Below, piece after piece: positions 35,642 to 44,115 of a stretch of DNA of 64,000 nt. Origin of the DNA: F23-D06 sp947165685 (lineage in GTDB: Bacteria; Bacteroidota; Bacteroidia; Bacteroidales; WCHB1-69). Below the pieces are notes generated by a model. It was given only the letters and a program-made list of their open reading frames with translations. It searched no databases and was not told where the DNA came from. The position numbers and the translations under genes were made by a program. The DNA lies in assembly GCA_947165685.1 (NCBI GenBank), contig CAMVBK010000008.1:1-64000 (forward strand), given 5' to 3'. The number at the start of each line of letters is the position of its first letter. The stretch's first letter is position 1.

Positions 35642-35649
35642 CAAATATA
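35642..35649 (-). promoter_or_regulatory. Putative promoter of the lipoprotein-buk-nadK run
   Basis: TATATTTG on the minus strand, 23 bp before ATG 35619. Confidence 0.55.
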
Positions 35650-35728
35650 CAAAATAATTGAAAATGAACAATTGAAAATTGAAAACCAATATGCATTTTC
35701 GATTGTGGGCAATGAATTAAAAAAATCG

Positions 35729-35736
35729 TATCTTTG
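35729..35736 (+). promoter_or_regulatory. Promoter of thioredoxin
   Basis: TATCTTTG followed by cggc, 30 bp before the trxA ATG; a TTG at 35703-35705 lies 23 bp upstream. Confidence 0.65.
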
Positions 35737-35765
35737 CGGCTTAATAATTTTAAAACCTAAATACT

Positions 35766-36080
35766 ATGGCATTAGCAATTAACAATGAGAATTTTGAAAC
35801 CCTGATCAAGGGTGACAAGCTGGTCGTCATCGACTTTTGGGCGACATGGTGTGGTCCGTGCAGAAGCATTGCCCCCATCGTGGAAGAGGTCGCCGCCGAG
35901 TTTGAAGGCAAGGCCGTGGTCGGCAAATGCGACACCGACGAGAACGGCGACATCGCCATGCAGTTCGGCATCATGAACATTCCCACGCTGGTCTTCATCA
36001 AGAACGGCGAGCTCGTTGACCGTCACGTCGGCGTCATCAAGAAAGAGGAATTAGTGGCGAAAATCAACCAACATCTGTAA
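35766..36080 (+). CDS. trxA: Thioredoxin
   Basis: A 104-residue cytosolic disulfide reductase with FWATWCGPC (C29 and C32), the cis-Pro segment IMNIPTLVFIKNGELVD and a normal C-terminus. No signal peptide. The POT transporter gene follows after 20 bp, so they may be co-transcribed. Confidence 0.95.
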   Translation: MALAINNENFETLIKGDKLVVIDFWATWCGPCRSIAPIVEEVAAEFEGKAVVGKCDTDENGDIAMQFGIMNIPTLVFIKNGELVDRHVGVIKKEELVAKINQHL

Positions 36081-36100
36081 ACAATTAAAAATCAATAATT

Positions 36101-37747
36101 ATGAGTATAGCTGCTATCATTTGCCTTGTCGGCGCATTGATTATTGTGCCGTTTATCATCTATTATGTGAAAGAAGCGAAAAACCACCCGAAAGGCCTCA
36201 TTGCCGCAGCATTGAGCAACATGGGCGAGCGTTTCGGCTACTACATCATGAACGCCGTGCTGCTTCTCTTCCTGGTGTCTAAATTCGGTCTTCCGGACGG
36301 CACCGCCGGCATCATCTATTCCGTCTTCTATTTCGGCATCTACGTGTTGAGTTTGGTGGGCGGTATCATCGCCGACAGAACGCAAAACTACAACAAGACC
36401 ATCCAATGGGGTCTGATTATCATGGCTATCGGCTATGTGGCAATGGCCATCCCGTTGTTCAGCAAAACGGCTGACGGTGCCATCTTGGACAGCGGTGCGG
36501 GTTGGGCCACCATCCTGACCATCACCTGCATGGCCTTGCTGTTCATCGCCTTCGGCAACGGCCTGTTCAAGGGCAACTTGCAGGCTATCGTCGGCAAGCT
36601 GTACGACGAATTCGAGGCTGAAGCCGCGAAAAAAGGACCCGAGGCATTGGAAGACGCCAAGAAACGCCGCGACTCCGGCTTCCAGATTTTCTACGTCTTC
36701 ATCAACATCGGCGGTTTCTTCGCCCCGTTTATTGCCCCGTTCCTTCGCGAATGGTGGCTGAAGGCGCACAACTTCGTCTATAATGCCGACATGTCCGGAC
36801 TGTGCCACCAGTATCTCGCCAACGGTCAAGAGACTCAGAAATTCACGGAGACCATGGCCGCCGTGCTGCAACCCGGCTACAATTTCACCGACACGGCCGC
36901 ATTCTGCTCCGACTACATCACGGTCTTCAACCAGGGTGTCCATTTCTCCTTCATCGCTTCTGTGATTGCCATGGCTATCTCCCTGACCATCTTCCTGGTC
37001 AACAAGTACAAGTTCCCGCAACCCGCCAAGAAGGAGCAAGCTCAAGTGGTGGAATACACCGCTGAGGAGAAAATGGCTATGGCCAAGGAAATCAAACAAC
37101 GCCTGTATGCCCTCTTCGCAGTGTTAGGCATCGCCATCTTCTTCTGGTTCTCTTTCCACCAGAACGGCCAGTCCCTGTCTGTGTTCGCCCGTGACTTCGT
37201 CAAGACGGATGCCATCGCCCCTGAAATCTGGCAGGCTTTGAACCCCTTCTTCGTCATCGTCCTCACCCCGCTGATGATTATCTTCAACAAGAGCGTCACC
37301 ATGTCCACCCCGCGCAAGATTGCCTTGGGCATGGCCATCGCCGGCAGCGCATACCTGTTCCTGATGATTTTCTCCATCGCCAAAAACTATCCTTCCGGCG
37401 ATGAGTTCCGTCTGTTGGATGCCGCACAAATGGCCGCCGCAGGTCTCAGCAAAGCTGCTCCGTGGGTGCTTCTCGTCACCTATTTCCTGCTGACCGTCGC
37501 CGAACTGTTCATCTCCCCGCTGGGTCTCTCGTTCGTCTCCAAAGTGGCTCCGCGCCACATGGTGGGCTTGTGCCAAGGCTTGTGGCTCGGTGCCACCGCC
37601 ATCGGCAACCTGATGATTTGGCTCGGGCCGGTGATGTATAACGCTTGGCCAATCAAGTACTGCTGGGCCGTCTTCGCCGTGGTCTGCTTCGTCTCCATGG
37701 CCATCATGCTCGGCATGGTGAAGTGGCTCGAAAGAGTGACGCAATAA
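36101..37747 (+). CDS. Proton-dependent oligopeptide transporter (POT family)
   Basis: A 548-residue inner-membrane symporter of di/tripeptides. Twelve or more transmembrane helices are visible. The POT proton-coupling motif appears early as SNMGERFGYYIMNAV (ExxERF-type), and a Bacteroidota-type insertion with KKGPEALEDAKKRRDSGFQIFY lies between helices. Likely imports peptides freed by periplasmic peptidases. A strong hairpin terminator follows at 37780-37815. Confidence 0.9.
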   Translation: MSIAAIICLVGALIIVPFIIYYVKEAKNHPKGLIAAALSNMGERFGYYIMNAVLLLFLVSKFGLPDGTAGIIYSVFYFGIYVLSLVGGIIADRTQNYNKTIQWGLIIMAIGYVAMAIPLFSKTADGAILDSGAGWATILTITCMALLFIAFGNGLFKGNLQAIVGKLYDEFEAEAAKKGPEALEDAKKRRDSGFQIFYVFINIGGFFAPFIAPFLREWWLKAHNFVYNADMSGLCHQYLANGQETQKFTETMAAVLQPGYNFTDTAAFCSDYITVFNQGVHFSFIASVIAMAISLTIFLVNKYKFPQPAKKEQAQVVEYTAEEKMAMAKEIKQRLYALFAVLGIAIFFWFSFHQNGQSLSVFARDFVKTDAIAPEIWQALNPFFVIVLTPLMIIFNKSVTMSTPRKIALGMAIAGSAYLFLMIFSIAKNYPSGDEFRLLDAAQMAAAGLSKAAPWVLLVTYFLLTVAELFISPLGLSFVSKVAPRHMVGLCQGLWLGATAIGNLMIWLGPVMYNAWPIKYCWAVFAVVCFVSMAIMLGMVKWLERVTQ

Positions 37748-37779
37748 TCACGCGTACTTTACGGTCTTAACCGATAGAA

Positions 37780-37815
37780 AAGGGTGTGTCAAAAGTGACG
37801 TTTTGGCACACCCTT
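37780..37815 (+). terminator. Rho-independent terminator after the POT gene
   Basis: 15-bp stem (aagggtgtgtcaaaa / ttttggcacaccctt, one G-T pair) with a 6-base loop, then atttttcg. The best-formed terminator in the window. Confidence 0.85.
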
Positions 37816-37851
37816 ATTTTTCGTGTAACGAGGTGCTGTGGTTTGTATAGA

Positions 37852-37941
37852 CTACAAGTGCGGCCAGGGCATCTTCGCACGCAGCAGCACCGACAGGGGA
37901 TCCATACCGAATTTCACGCCTGATGGGTCAATCCACATCAT
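37852..37941 (-). CDS. Possible small ORF or C-terminal remnant
   Basis: Reads MMWIDPSGVKFGMDPLSVLL and on to AKMPWPHL, 29 residues, just behind the 165-residue membrane protein. The reading frame stays open upstream into that gene, so it may be a remnant end of a lost gene or the frameshifted tail of its neighbour. Unknown function; codon use looks coding. Confidence 0.3.
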   Translation of the reverse strand: MMWIDPSGVKFGMDPLSVLLRAKMPWPHL

Positions 37942-37960
37942 CGCGGCAGTGGAGATAAAA

Positions 37961-38458
37961 TCAACAACACAGCCACGCATAGATTCCCGCCCCGATCAAG
38001 CACGGAATCAGCCCGATGAGCATTCCCCACAGCGACTGCACAAAATGGTACTTTTTCTGGTGGTAGGCAGCGTCCATGTGTTCGGTGCCAGGCAGGCGCA
38101 CGGACTTCATGTTGGCGAAGAGCACCCAGTCGAGGAAAAAGCAGTCGTACCAGTCGATGACGAGCCAGATGCCGTAGCTCAGCGCGAACGCCGACCAGAA
38201 GTTATAGGCGCCGGCCAACTTCATCAGACCGAGCATCACGGCAAGGGTGAAGAGTAACGCAAAACCCTTCTTGAGCAGCACGGTCTTGGTAAAAAACTTC
38301 GACGGCACACGCTCGTGCGTCTTGAAATATTCCTCCTGGATGTCCTCCGGATAGTCGTGAATCCACCACACGGGGTTCTTCACGAGCGGAATCAGGATCA
38401 TGACCGTGAACGCGGCGGTCATAATGATGGTTTCAACGATGATGATGGTCCAGTTCAT
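37961..38458 (-). CDS. Hypothetical integral membrane protein
   Basis: 165 residues with about four transmembrane helices (TIIIVETIIMTAAFTVMILIPL, GFALLFTLAVMLGLMKLAG, FWSAFALSYGIWLVIDWYDCFFLDWVLF, FVQSLWGMLIGLIPCLIGAGIYAWL). A loop WWIHDYPEDIQEEYFKTHERVP is charged and conserved-looking. No family recognised. It lies between a possible remnant and an erythromycin-esterase pseudogene. Confidence 0.65.
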   Translation of the reverse strand: MNWTIIIVETIIMTAAFTVMILIPLVKNPVWWIHDYPEDIQEEYFKTHERVPSKFFTKTVLLKKGFALLFTLAVMLGLMKLAGAYNFWSAFALSYGIWLVIDWYDCFFLDWVLFANMKSVRLPGTEHMDAAYHQKKYHFVQSLWGMLIGLIPCLIGAGIYAWLCC

Positions 38459-38470
38459 ATTTTAAGTGTA

Positions 38471-38556
38471 TGTTGGTGAGCCTTCGGCTGTTGGTTAGCC
38501 TTTGGCTGTTTATTACTTCGTGTTGGTGAGGTTTGCTGTTGGTGGTTGTTGGTTAA
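38471..38556. repeat. Degenerate heptamer-like repeat
   Basis: Words ggctgttggttagcc, tttggctgttt, gtttgctgttggtggttgttgg; a decayed relative of the AACAGCC arrays, between the membrane protein gene and the esterase pseudogene. Confidence 0.55.
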
Positions 38557-38558
38557 GA

Positions 38559-38917
38559 TTACGGTTCTGTTGTCTGGAGCACCACGATCGGCTGCGCCTC
38601 CGTTACAAGAATCACCCCATCGTAGAGTAATGTTGGAGACACCCAATCGCGATAGGACTGCGGGAAACATCCAGTTTGAGCTGCTGGAATTCCACATTGC
38701 CATGCGTGGCCTCACCCAGTGCAATGATGCGGACGGAATCGGGGATGGTGATGTCGGAAATGTGGCCTGCGCATTTCGCAAATTCTTCGGTATCAATGGG
38801 TCTTACTTTCTTGAAGCCGCCGAAGTAAGCATGGAAATACAGAATAAAAATGCCGCCGAAAATCAATATCAGCAGAATCCAGCGAAGAGTGTGTTTGTTT
38901 GAACCTTTGTTTGTCAT
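38559..38917 (-). pseudogene. Erythromycin esterase-like gene with an internal deletion
   Basis: The 5' part encodes a membrane anchor and the family start SVRIIALGEATHGNVEFQQLKLDV, then the frame breaks (SRSPIAIG to a stop at about 38612). In another frame the DNA continues as QSYRDWVSPTLLYDGVILV and TEAQPIVVLQTTEP, ending at 38559, which looks like the end of the same kind of protein (YDG-I-hydrophobic pattern). Some 300 or more codons between are missing. Intact members have about 400 residues and act as hydrolases. The junction is near gatgtttcccgcagtcc. Confidence 0.7.
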
Positions 38918-38927
38918 TGTATATCAA

Positions 38928-40064
38928 TTATTTATTTACTTTACTTTTCTTCTCCCCCAACACACACCACCGCACAAATGGAATCCTCCGGAGGGTTTCG
39001 TAAATCAGTGGCGACAGGGTGAAAACCGCTACAATAAGAATAAGATACATCGCCACAGGCGGTAGCTGAGTGTAATAAAACATCATGGAGCCAATGCTTG
39101 CAATAATCAGGTAATGAACGATATAGATACCGAAACTGGAGCGGGTCATATATCCGGCAAAGGCGTTGGTTTTGTCGAATTTGGCTATAAACCAACCCAT
39201 CATGGCGAGACACATAAACCCGCCATAGATGCAGTTGAAGGGGTCGGCAAGATACTGCGGTGTGGTGTTGTTCTCGCCGTATGTGTCAAATAAAAGATAA
39301 ACGCAAGCCACAATGGCGCAAGCCATATCTATCCACCAACCATCAGACAGGTATTTTTGTATCTTCTTTGACGAGAAGCAATAATAGCCCAGCAGGAAGA
39401 AAATAAGGTAGAACAGCGGCTTGTAGAGGTTGTAGAGTCCGTCTGCGGATTCGGGGCGCGGGTTGAAAATAAGCGTTTGCCCGCCGAGCCAATACAGCAC
39501 ACAAATAATCAAGGTTAAAATGTTCAGGAGATATGGTTCGTTGTCGTGAAGGTGTTTTTTAACCTTCTCATTCTTTATTTTGAAATGCCAGTTCCTCGTT
39601 ATCCGCCGTATCAGCAGCAGAATCAGCGAGAACAGCCACAGATCCTGGATAAACCACAACGGTCCTGTGCCACTAATCACCCAAAGGAAATACAAAGCAG
39701 GCTGCTTTAGGGAAGCCAGCACATCTTGTCGGGCCACGAGGGTGTTGAAATAGCCCGTCATCCACTGAAAGACAAACAATCCGATGGTGGAAGGAACCAG
39801 CAGCTTCAGGGTGCGTGACTTGAACCACTCCTTGCCGGAATGTCTGTCCAACGCGTACTTTGCGCTGATGCCCGCCAGAATGAACAGCAGCGGCATGAAC
39901 CACGGATAGAGGATGTACATCAGCACATCCTGGTACTGCGGACCGTCGCCGAAACCGCCCACGCCACCGAAAACGCCCTTGTTGTTGTAAAAGTAGATGA
40001 CGTGGTACAACAGCACTAACAGTACGGTGACCCAACGCAGATTGTCAATCCAATGTTTTCTCAT
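38928..40064 (-). CDS. Acyltransferase 3-type membrane protein
   Basis: About 378 residues from ATG 40064 with ten or so transmembrane helices. The start RKHWIDNLRWVTVLLVLLYHVIYFYNNKG carries the conserved Arg and His of the acyltransferase 3 / OpgC family, which adds O-acyl groups to carbohydrates or other acceptors at the membrane. LFILAGISAKYALD and LWFIQDLWLFSLILLLI also fit. Acceptor unknown. A TACTTTTG box lies at 40086-40093. Confidence 0.85.
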   Translation of the reverse strand: MRKHWIDNLRWVTVLLVLLYHVIYFYNNKGVFGGVGGFGDGPQYQDVLMYILYPWFMPLLFILAGISAKYALDRHSGKEWFKSRTLKLLVPSTIGLFVFQWMTGYFNTLVARQDVLASLKQPALYFLWVISGTGPLWFIQDLWLFSLILLLIRRITRNWHFKIKNEKVKKHLHDNEPYLLNILTLIICVLYWLGGQTLIFNPRPESADGLYNLYKPLFYLIFFLLGYYCFSSKKIQKYLSDGWWIDMACAIVACVYLLFDTYGENNTTPQYLADPFNCIYGGFMCLAMMGWFIAKFDKTNAFAGYMTRSSFGIYIVHYLIIASIGSMMFYYTQLPPVAMYLILIVAVFTLSPLIYETLRRIPFVRWCVLGEKKSKVNK

Positions 40065-40085
40065 AAGGCACTTTTTTTCCGGCGG

Positions 40086-40093
40086 CAAAAGTA
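40086..40093 (-). promoter_or_regulatory. Promoter of the acyltransferase gene
   Basis: TACTTTTG on the minus strand, 22 bp before ATG 40064. Confidence 0.6.
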
Positions 40094-40137
40094 CGCAAAA
40101 TGCGGGAATGTGTTTTCATTTGGCGGAAAAATATTAT

Positions 40138-40202
40138 CTCCCGCAGAACTCGCAGATTTACGCAGAAAAAAGTCTGCGTTAGTCTGCGAAATCTGCGAGA
40201 AA
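40138..40202. repeat. CGCAGA palindromic repeat, copy A
   Basis: ctcccgcagaactcgcag, then three CGCAGA-type words, mirrored by tctgcgttagtctgcg and atctgcgaga: an imperfect hairpin of about 65 bp. The first of a family spread between 40 and 51 kb. Directly followed by the M28 gene promoter. Confidence 0.85.
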
Positions 40203-40210
40203 TATTTTTG

Positions 40211-40218
40211 TATTTTTG
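40211..40218 (+). promoter_or_regulatory. Promoter of the M28 peptidase gene
   Basis: TATTTTTG (a second TATTTTTG overlaps at 40203-40210), 25 bp before ATG 40243. Confidence 0.6.
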
Positions 40219-40242
40219 CTGCTGAATTTAATACCCGAAGCA

Positions 40243-41517
40243 ATGAAAAAACTGACTCTATTAGCATTGGCGTTCCTATTGGCGGCGTTGATTCCCGGAA
40301 CTTCACTGCAGGCGCAGGATCTGGCACGCTACAAGCAGATTGTCAAAGAATTGAGTTCCGCGAAGTACCAGGGGCGCGGCTATGCCTACGGCGGCGCCAA
40401 CAAGGCAGGGAAGTACCTGTTGAAAGAGTACAAGAAAGCAGGCGTGGACGAAGTGTGTTGCCAGCCGTTCACTATCGACATCAACACCTTCCCCGGCAAG
40501 ATGGAAATGTCTGTGGATGGCAAGAAGTTGAGCCCGGGCGTCGATTTCTCCATGCGCGAGTACTCTCCCGGCGTGCGCGGCACCTACAAACTCTACTATG
40601 TCGATACGAACAACTACGACGCAGCGAAAATGTTCGCCGACCTGGCGAAACCCGAGTACAAGGACTGCTTCGTGGTCTGCGACTTCTGGTTCTCCTACCG
40701 TCATTACGGCGACTTCCAGAAAATTTGGGGCGGTACTGAATGCGCCAACGCCGGGATGATCCAGACGTGGCCTCCCTTGCTTAAATTCTACAAGGCATAC
40801 GGCGAGAAGGTGATGGGCAAGCCCGTCATCTGGGCCACCTCCGACTTCCCGAAGGATGCCAAGACCATCACCGTCAACATCGAGAACGAGTTTCTGAAGG
40901 ACTACGAGCTCTTCAACGTCATCGCCAAGGTGGAGGGCCGGCGACACGACAGCTGCTACGTCTTCACGGCGCACTACGACCATCTCGGCAACCTCGGCAA
41001 GAAGGTGTTCTATGCGGGGGCCAACGACAACGCCTCCGGCAGCGCCGCCATCGTCACGCTCGCGGCCTACTACGCCAAGAACCGTCCCGAGTACGACATG
41101 TACTTCATCGCCTTCTCCGGCGAGGACGCCAACCTGCGCGGCTCGGAATATTACGTGGAACACAACCCCGTCGTGCCTCTGTCACAGATCAAGTACCTGT
41201 TCAACATCGATATGATCGGCGACAACAACCCGGTGCAGTACTGCGAGGTCAGCGACGAGGGATTGCGTGGTTACGCTTTGATGGAGCGAATCAACGATGA
41301 GAAACACCATTTCAAGGGACTGAACCGTGCCGAGCTGGAGGGCAACAGCGACCACTACCCGTTCGCCCTGCGCCACGTGCCGTGCATCCTCTTCGAGAAC
41401 GAGAGCGGCGACGCGTTCCAGTACTACCACACCGTCAACGACGACTGGGAGCACGCGGTGTTCGACACGTACGAGCCGCTGTTCCGGTTAGTGCGGGATT
41501 TTATCGAAAGATATTGA
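40243..41517 (+). CDS. M28-family metallopeptidase, exported
   Basis: About 424 residues from ATG 40243, with a signal peptide ending SLQAQ. An inserted PA-like domain covers about 100-215, then the zinc aminopeptidase core: H244 (FTAHYDHLG), bridging D262 (GANDNASG), catalytic E294 with E/D295 (FSGEDANLRGSEY) and D323 (FNIDMIGD), ending with the His in DHYPFALRHVPCI. All di-zinc ligands seem present, so it should be active, likely in the periplasm on peptides. Repeats A and B flank the gene. Confidence 0.93.
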   Translation: MKKLTLLALAFLLAALIPGTSLQAQDLARYKQIVKELSSAKYQGRGYAYGGANKAGKYLLKEYKKAGVDEVCCQPFTIDINTFPGKMEMSVDGKKLSPGVDFSMREYSPGVRGTYKLYYVDTNNYDAAKMFADLAKPEYKDCFVVCDFWFSYRHYGDFQKIWGGTECANAGMIQTWPPLLKFYKAYGEKVMGKPVIWATSDFPKDAKTITVNIENEFLKDYELFNVIAKVEGRRHDSCYVFTAHYDHLGNLGKKVFYAGANDNASGSAAIVTLAAYYAKNRPEYDMYFIAFSGEDANLRGSEYYVEHNPVVPLSQIKYLFNIDMIGDNNPVQYCEVSDEGLRGYALMERINDEKHHFKGLNRAELEGNSDHYPFALRHVPCILFENESGDAFQYYHTVNDDWEHAVFDTYEPLFRLVRDFIERY

Positions 41518-41525
41518 TATATAGA

Positions 41526-41589
41526 TTCTCGCAGATCTCGCAGACTACCGCAGACTTTTTTTAGCGCAAATCTGCGGGTTCAGCGGGAA
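41526..41589. repeat. CGCAGA palindromic repeat, copy B
   Basis: Same family as 40138-40202, between the convergent M28 gene and the 145-residue gene. The remaining DNA to 41693 shows nothing else. Confidence 0.8.
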
Positions 41590-41693
41590 CAACTTCTCCA
41601 GTAGATCTCACAGATTGATGCTGAAAAGCACGGGCCTCAATGTGTGTCTTGCACAATGTAGGATATGACGCTTCCCCCTGAAATTCATATCAC

Positions 41694-42131
41694 CTATCGA
41701 GATAATTGACAAACCGGTTCTTCTTGCAAATAGATTGTCACTGCCTTAATGACCGAAATCTCCCCCGATTCCTCTTTGCCAACAAACAAGTCAAAATCGG
41801 AAAACATGTGGAAATGGTCACCAGTCTCATTGATGAAGTTCAGGATATATTGCATTTCCGAGAAGCCATCCTCATCAAAACGAAATTGAACAACGGACGA
41901 TTTCAAGTCGCACAAGCACATAATGTGGTAATCAGTACCTGAAAAGGTCTCCTTTGGGGCAGGTTTCACCTCCAAACAACGGACACTTATCATATCCGAT
42001 GTGGTATTTGACAGCGGAAAATTCAATTTACCCTTTTTGCTCCGCAACAACTCCATGAATTGAAGAAGCCCTTTACGGTCAAGAGTAATCTCGACATAGT
42101 TGGAATTAGGGGAGTAGGATAGGTTACACAT
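41694..42131 (-). CDS. Hypothetical protein, paralogue 1 of a local pair
   Basis: 145 residues from ATG 42131 (start set by TATCTTTG at 42167-42174; the longer frame runs through repeat DNA). It is a close paralogue of 43595-44023, with 23 differences in 142 aligned residues. Sequence marks: CNLSYSPNSNYVEITLDRKGLL at the start and ETGDHFHMFSDFDLF with two His near the end. Unknown function; the compact alpha/beta look would suit an immunity or regulatory protein, which is only a guess. Confidence 0.75.
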   Translation of the reverse strand: MCNLSYSPNSNYVEITLDRKGLLQFMELLRSKKGKLNFPLSNTTSDMISVRCLEVKPAPKETFSGTDYHIMCLCDLKSSVVQFRFDEDGFSEMQYILNFINETGDHFHMFSDFDLFVGKEESGEISVIKAVTIYLQEEPVCQLSR

Positions 42132-42166
42132 AGATGATACATTGTTCTTTTGACAGAAAGTCGGGG

Positions 42167-42174
42167 CAAAGATA
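42167..42174 (-). promoter_or_regulatory. Promoter of paralogue 1
   Basis: TATCTTTG on the minus strand, preceded by aaaagttg, as in paralogue 2. Confidence 0.65.
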
Positions 42175-42212
42175 CAACTTTTTGAAATCGAAAGCATCAA
42201 CAACAGAACAAT

Positions 42213-42279
42213 TCTCCCGCAGAACTCGCAGATTAACGCAGAAATAATATCAGCGCAAATCTGCGTGGTCTGCGGGAAA
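42213..42279. repeat. CGCAGA palindromic repeat, copy C
   Basis: Upstream of paralogue 1, in the same relative place as copy D is to paralogue 2. In the 336-bp stretch 42132-42467 it lies with the promoter and the small ORF. Confidence 0.8.
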
Positions 42280-42334
42280 ATCAACAAAACACAAGAAACC
42301 TTACAGAAGCGGTAGAATGGAAGTAGTATAAGTG

Positions 42335-42454
42335 TTACTCTTCTACACTTTTCACAAACACCAATTCGCAAAAAGGGAATTTCATTTCATGGTCATATCC
42401 GGCACGCTTATAGTAGGTAAAGTTGAACAAATACAGTCTGTCAGTTTTTTCCAT
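42335..42454 (-). CDS. Small ORF of 39 residues
   Basis: ATG at 42454, 13 bp after the stop of the 353-residue gene, encoding MEKTDRLYLFNFTYYKRAG, then YDHEMKFPFCELVFVKSVEE and a TAA at 42335. Spacing suggests co-transcription with the upstream gene. Composition and codon use look coding. No family recognised; it may be complete or the start of a truncated gene. Confidence 0.5.
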   Translation of the reverse strand: MEKTDRLYLFNFTYYKRAGYDHEMKFPFCELVFVKSVEE

Positions 42455-42467
42455 TTTTCATTAACTC

Positions 42468-43529
42468 TCAATCAAAAATCTGATTATTATCATTAGTAGC
42501 TAATAAAAACTTCCTCAAGTAATTAGCATATTCGCGCAACGCTGATGTACAAGCACCATGACGGTCTGCATGTATTTGTCGTGAAAGAATAGTATTTTGT
42601 TGCTTAAGCTCATCATAGACCGTTTTCAATTTTGTAATATCAGTGCATAGATTGATATCGGTCGGAAGACCATGTTTTTCCAATATTTCTTGAAATTTAG
42701 TATAATTAAGGGCTGAAGAATAATTATTAATCGTAGAACTTGAAAAACGACAACCATTACTATTTGTAACAGCACCTAAATACGTTTTGAACGAGTAGGC
42801 ACCGTGAACTTTTTTATGAACATGGGGAATGTTTCCAGATGTGACGATTTCTCTTCTTTCGCCACTGCTCCTTTCTGTTTTAGAGGATATATTATAAAAC
42901 ATTTGCAATAGTTGAGCACTTCTCACAAACAACTCGTTGGAATCACAAATGTTATTCATCACACCCATTACAGCATCGAATATCTCTGTTTGAAAATCAG
43001 GGCTAGACTGATCACAAATTACCTTAAATACGAACCCAAAACCTAAATGATTCAGCTTAACTTCTAGTTCATTAATACTTTGAAAAATTAACGGCCAATC
43101 AGATTTATGGATTTTAGGAGTAGCAAATACAATCTCAGCAGATTTTCTATTAAAATAACCATAAATACACATAGCAGAACGTAAGCACTTTTTTAAGATT
43201 CTTGCTACATTTTCAACACTACTCCCATAACCTAAACCACTTTCGTGATAGGCAACATCCACGGCAATGATGCTATTATTTAAATCAAAAGCACCAATAA
43301 CATCAATTTCAGCCTGAGCCAAATATTGTTGTAATGATACTCTCGTCTTGTGACCAAAAATGGAATAATCTGGGAATAGCTGGTCAATAGCATCCATGAT
43401 ATTCTGTAAATTTGATTGATTACTTAATGACCAAAATTCAGAAGGTCTCCAATTAGTTTGCACAATTTGGCATCCTTTCACATGACGAAGCCATGTATAG
43501 ATTAATGATTCTCCAATTTCGATTTTCAT
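42468..43529 (-). CDS. AT-rich hypothetical protein, possible nuclease-like fold
   Basis: 353 residues, distinctly AT-richer than the neighbours. Around 90-110 it reads QAEIDVIGAFDLNNSIIAVDVAYHESGLGYG; an acidic-hydrophobic-acidic pattern followed by AVDVA recalls PD-(D/E)xK folds, but the lysine is not clear. A helical C-terminus holds SSSTINNYSSALNYTKFQEILEKHG. The gene sits between two paralogues that share promoter and repeat, suggesting insertion with duplication of flanks. Function unknown. Confidence 0.65.
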   Translation of the reverse strand: MKIEIGESLIYTWLRHVKGCQIVQTNWRPSEFWSLSNQSNLQNIMDAIDQLFPDYSIFGHKTRVSLQQYLAQAEIDVIGAFDLNNSIIAVDVAYHESGLGYGSSVENVARILKKCLRSAMCIYGYFNRKSAEIVFATPKIHKSDWPLIFQSINELEVKLNHLGFGFVFKVICDQSSPDFQTEIFDAVMGVMNNICDSNELFVRSAQLLQMFYNISSKTERSSGERREIVTSGNIPHVHKKVHGAYSFKTYLGAVTNSNGCRFSSSTINNYSSALNYTKFQEILEKHGLPTDINLCTDITKLKTVYDELKQQNTILSRQIHADRHGACTSALREYANYLRKFLLATNDNNQIFD

Positions 43530-43594
43530 ACAATAATTCTTACTTAATCTTTATTACCAATTATTAATACTACGCTTTATCCAACCTGATGAGG

Positions 43595-44023
43595 TTACTG
43601 ACACGCGGATTCTTCTTGCAGATAGATTGTCACTGCCTTAATCACCGAAATCTCCTCCGATTCCTCTTTGCCAACAAACAAGTCAAAGTCGGCAAACATG
43701 TGGAAGTGGTCACCCGTTTCATGGATGAAGTTCAGGATATACTGCATCTCCGAGAAACCATCCTCATCAAAATGAAATTGTACAGTAGATGATTCCAGGT
43801 CAAACAAGCACATAACATGGTAATCAGTACCTGAAAACACTTCCTTTTGGACAGGTATCACCTCCAACCAGCGGACACTTATCATATCCGATATGGTATT
43901 TGACGACGGGAAGCTCAATTTTCCCTTTTTGCTCCGCAACAAATCCATGAATTGAAGCAGCCCATTATTGTCAAGAGTAATCTCGACATAGTTGGAATCA
44001 GGGGAGTAGGATAGTTTACACAT
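43595..44023 (-). CDS. Hypothetical protein, paralogue 2 of a local pair
   Basis: 142 residues, paralogue of 41694-42131. The conserved C-terminal half FDEDGFSEMQYILNFI and ETGDHFHMF-DFDLFVGKEES is nearly unchanged, while changes gather in the first half (Trp for Cys, IPVQKEV for KPAPKET). Its promoter (44069-44076) and upstream sequence acaacttttgaaaatcgaaa also match those of paralogue 1. Confidence 0.75.
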   Translation of the reverse strand: MCKLSYSPDSNYVEITLDNNGLLQFMDLLRSKKGKLSFPSSNTISDMISVRWLEVIPVQKEVFSGTDYHVMCLFDLESSTVQFHFDEDGFSEMQYILNFIHETGDHFHMFADFDLFVGKEESEEISVIKAVTIYLQEESACQ

Positions 44024-44068
44024 AGGAAACGGTATTTGTTTCGTTGTTCTTTTCTATGAATTTCGCGG

Positions 44069-44076
44069 CAAAAATA
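44069..44076 (-). promoter_or_regulatory. Promoter of paralogue 2
   Basis: TATTTTTG on the minus strand, 45 bp before the ATG; same surroundings as 42167-42174. Confidence 0.6.
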
Positions 44077-44115
44077 CAACTTTTGAAAATCGAAAGCATC
44101 AAGGGAAAAAGTATT

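Noticed and set aside
36092..37099. Minus-strand open frame opposite the POT transporter
   Set aside because: Antisense shadow, rich in His/Asp/Glu as expected for the reverse of membrane codons.
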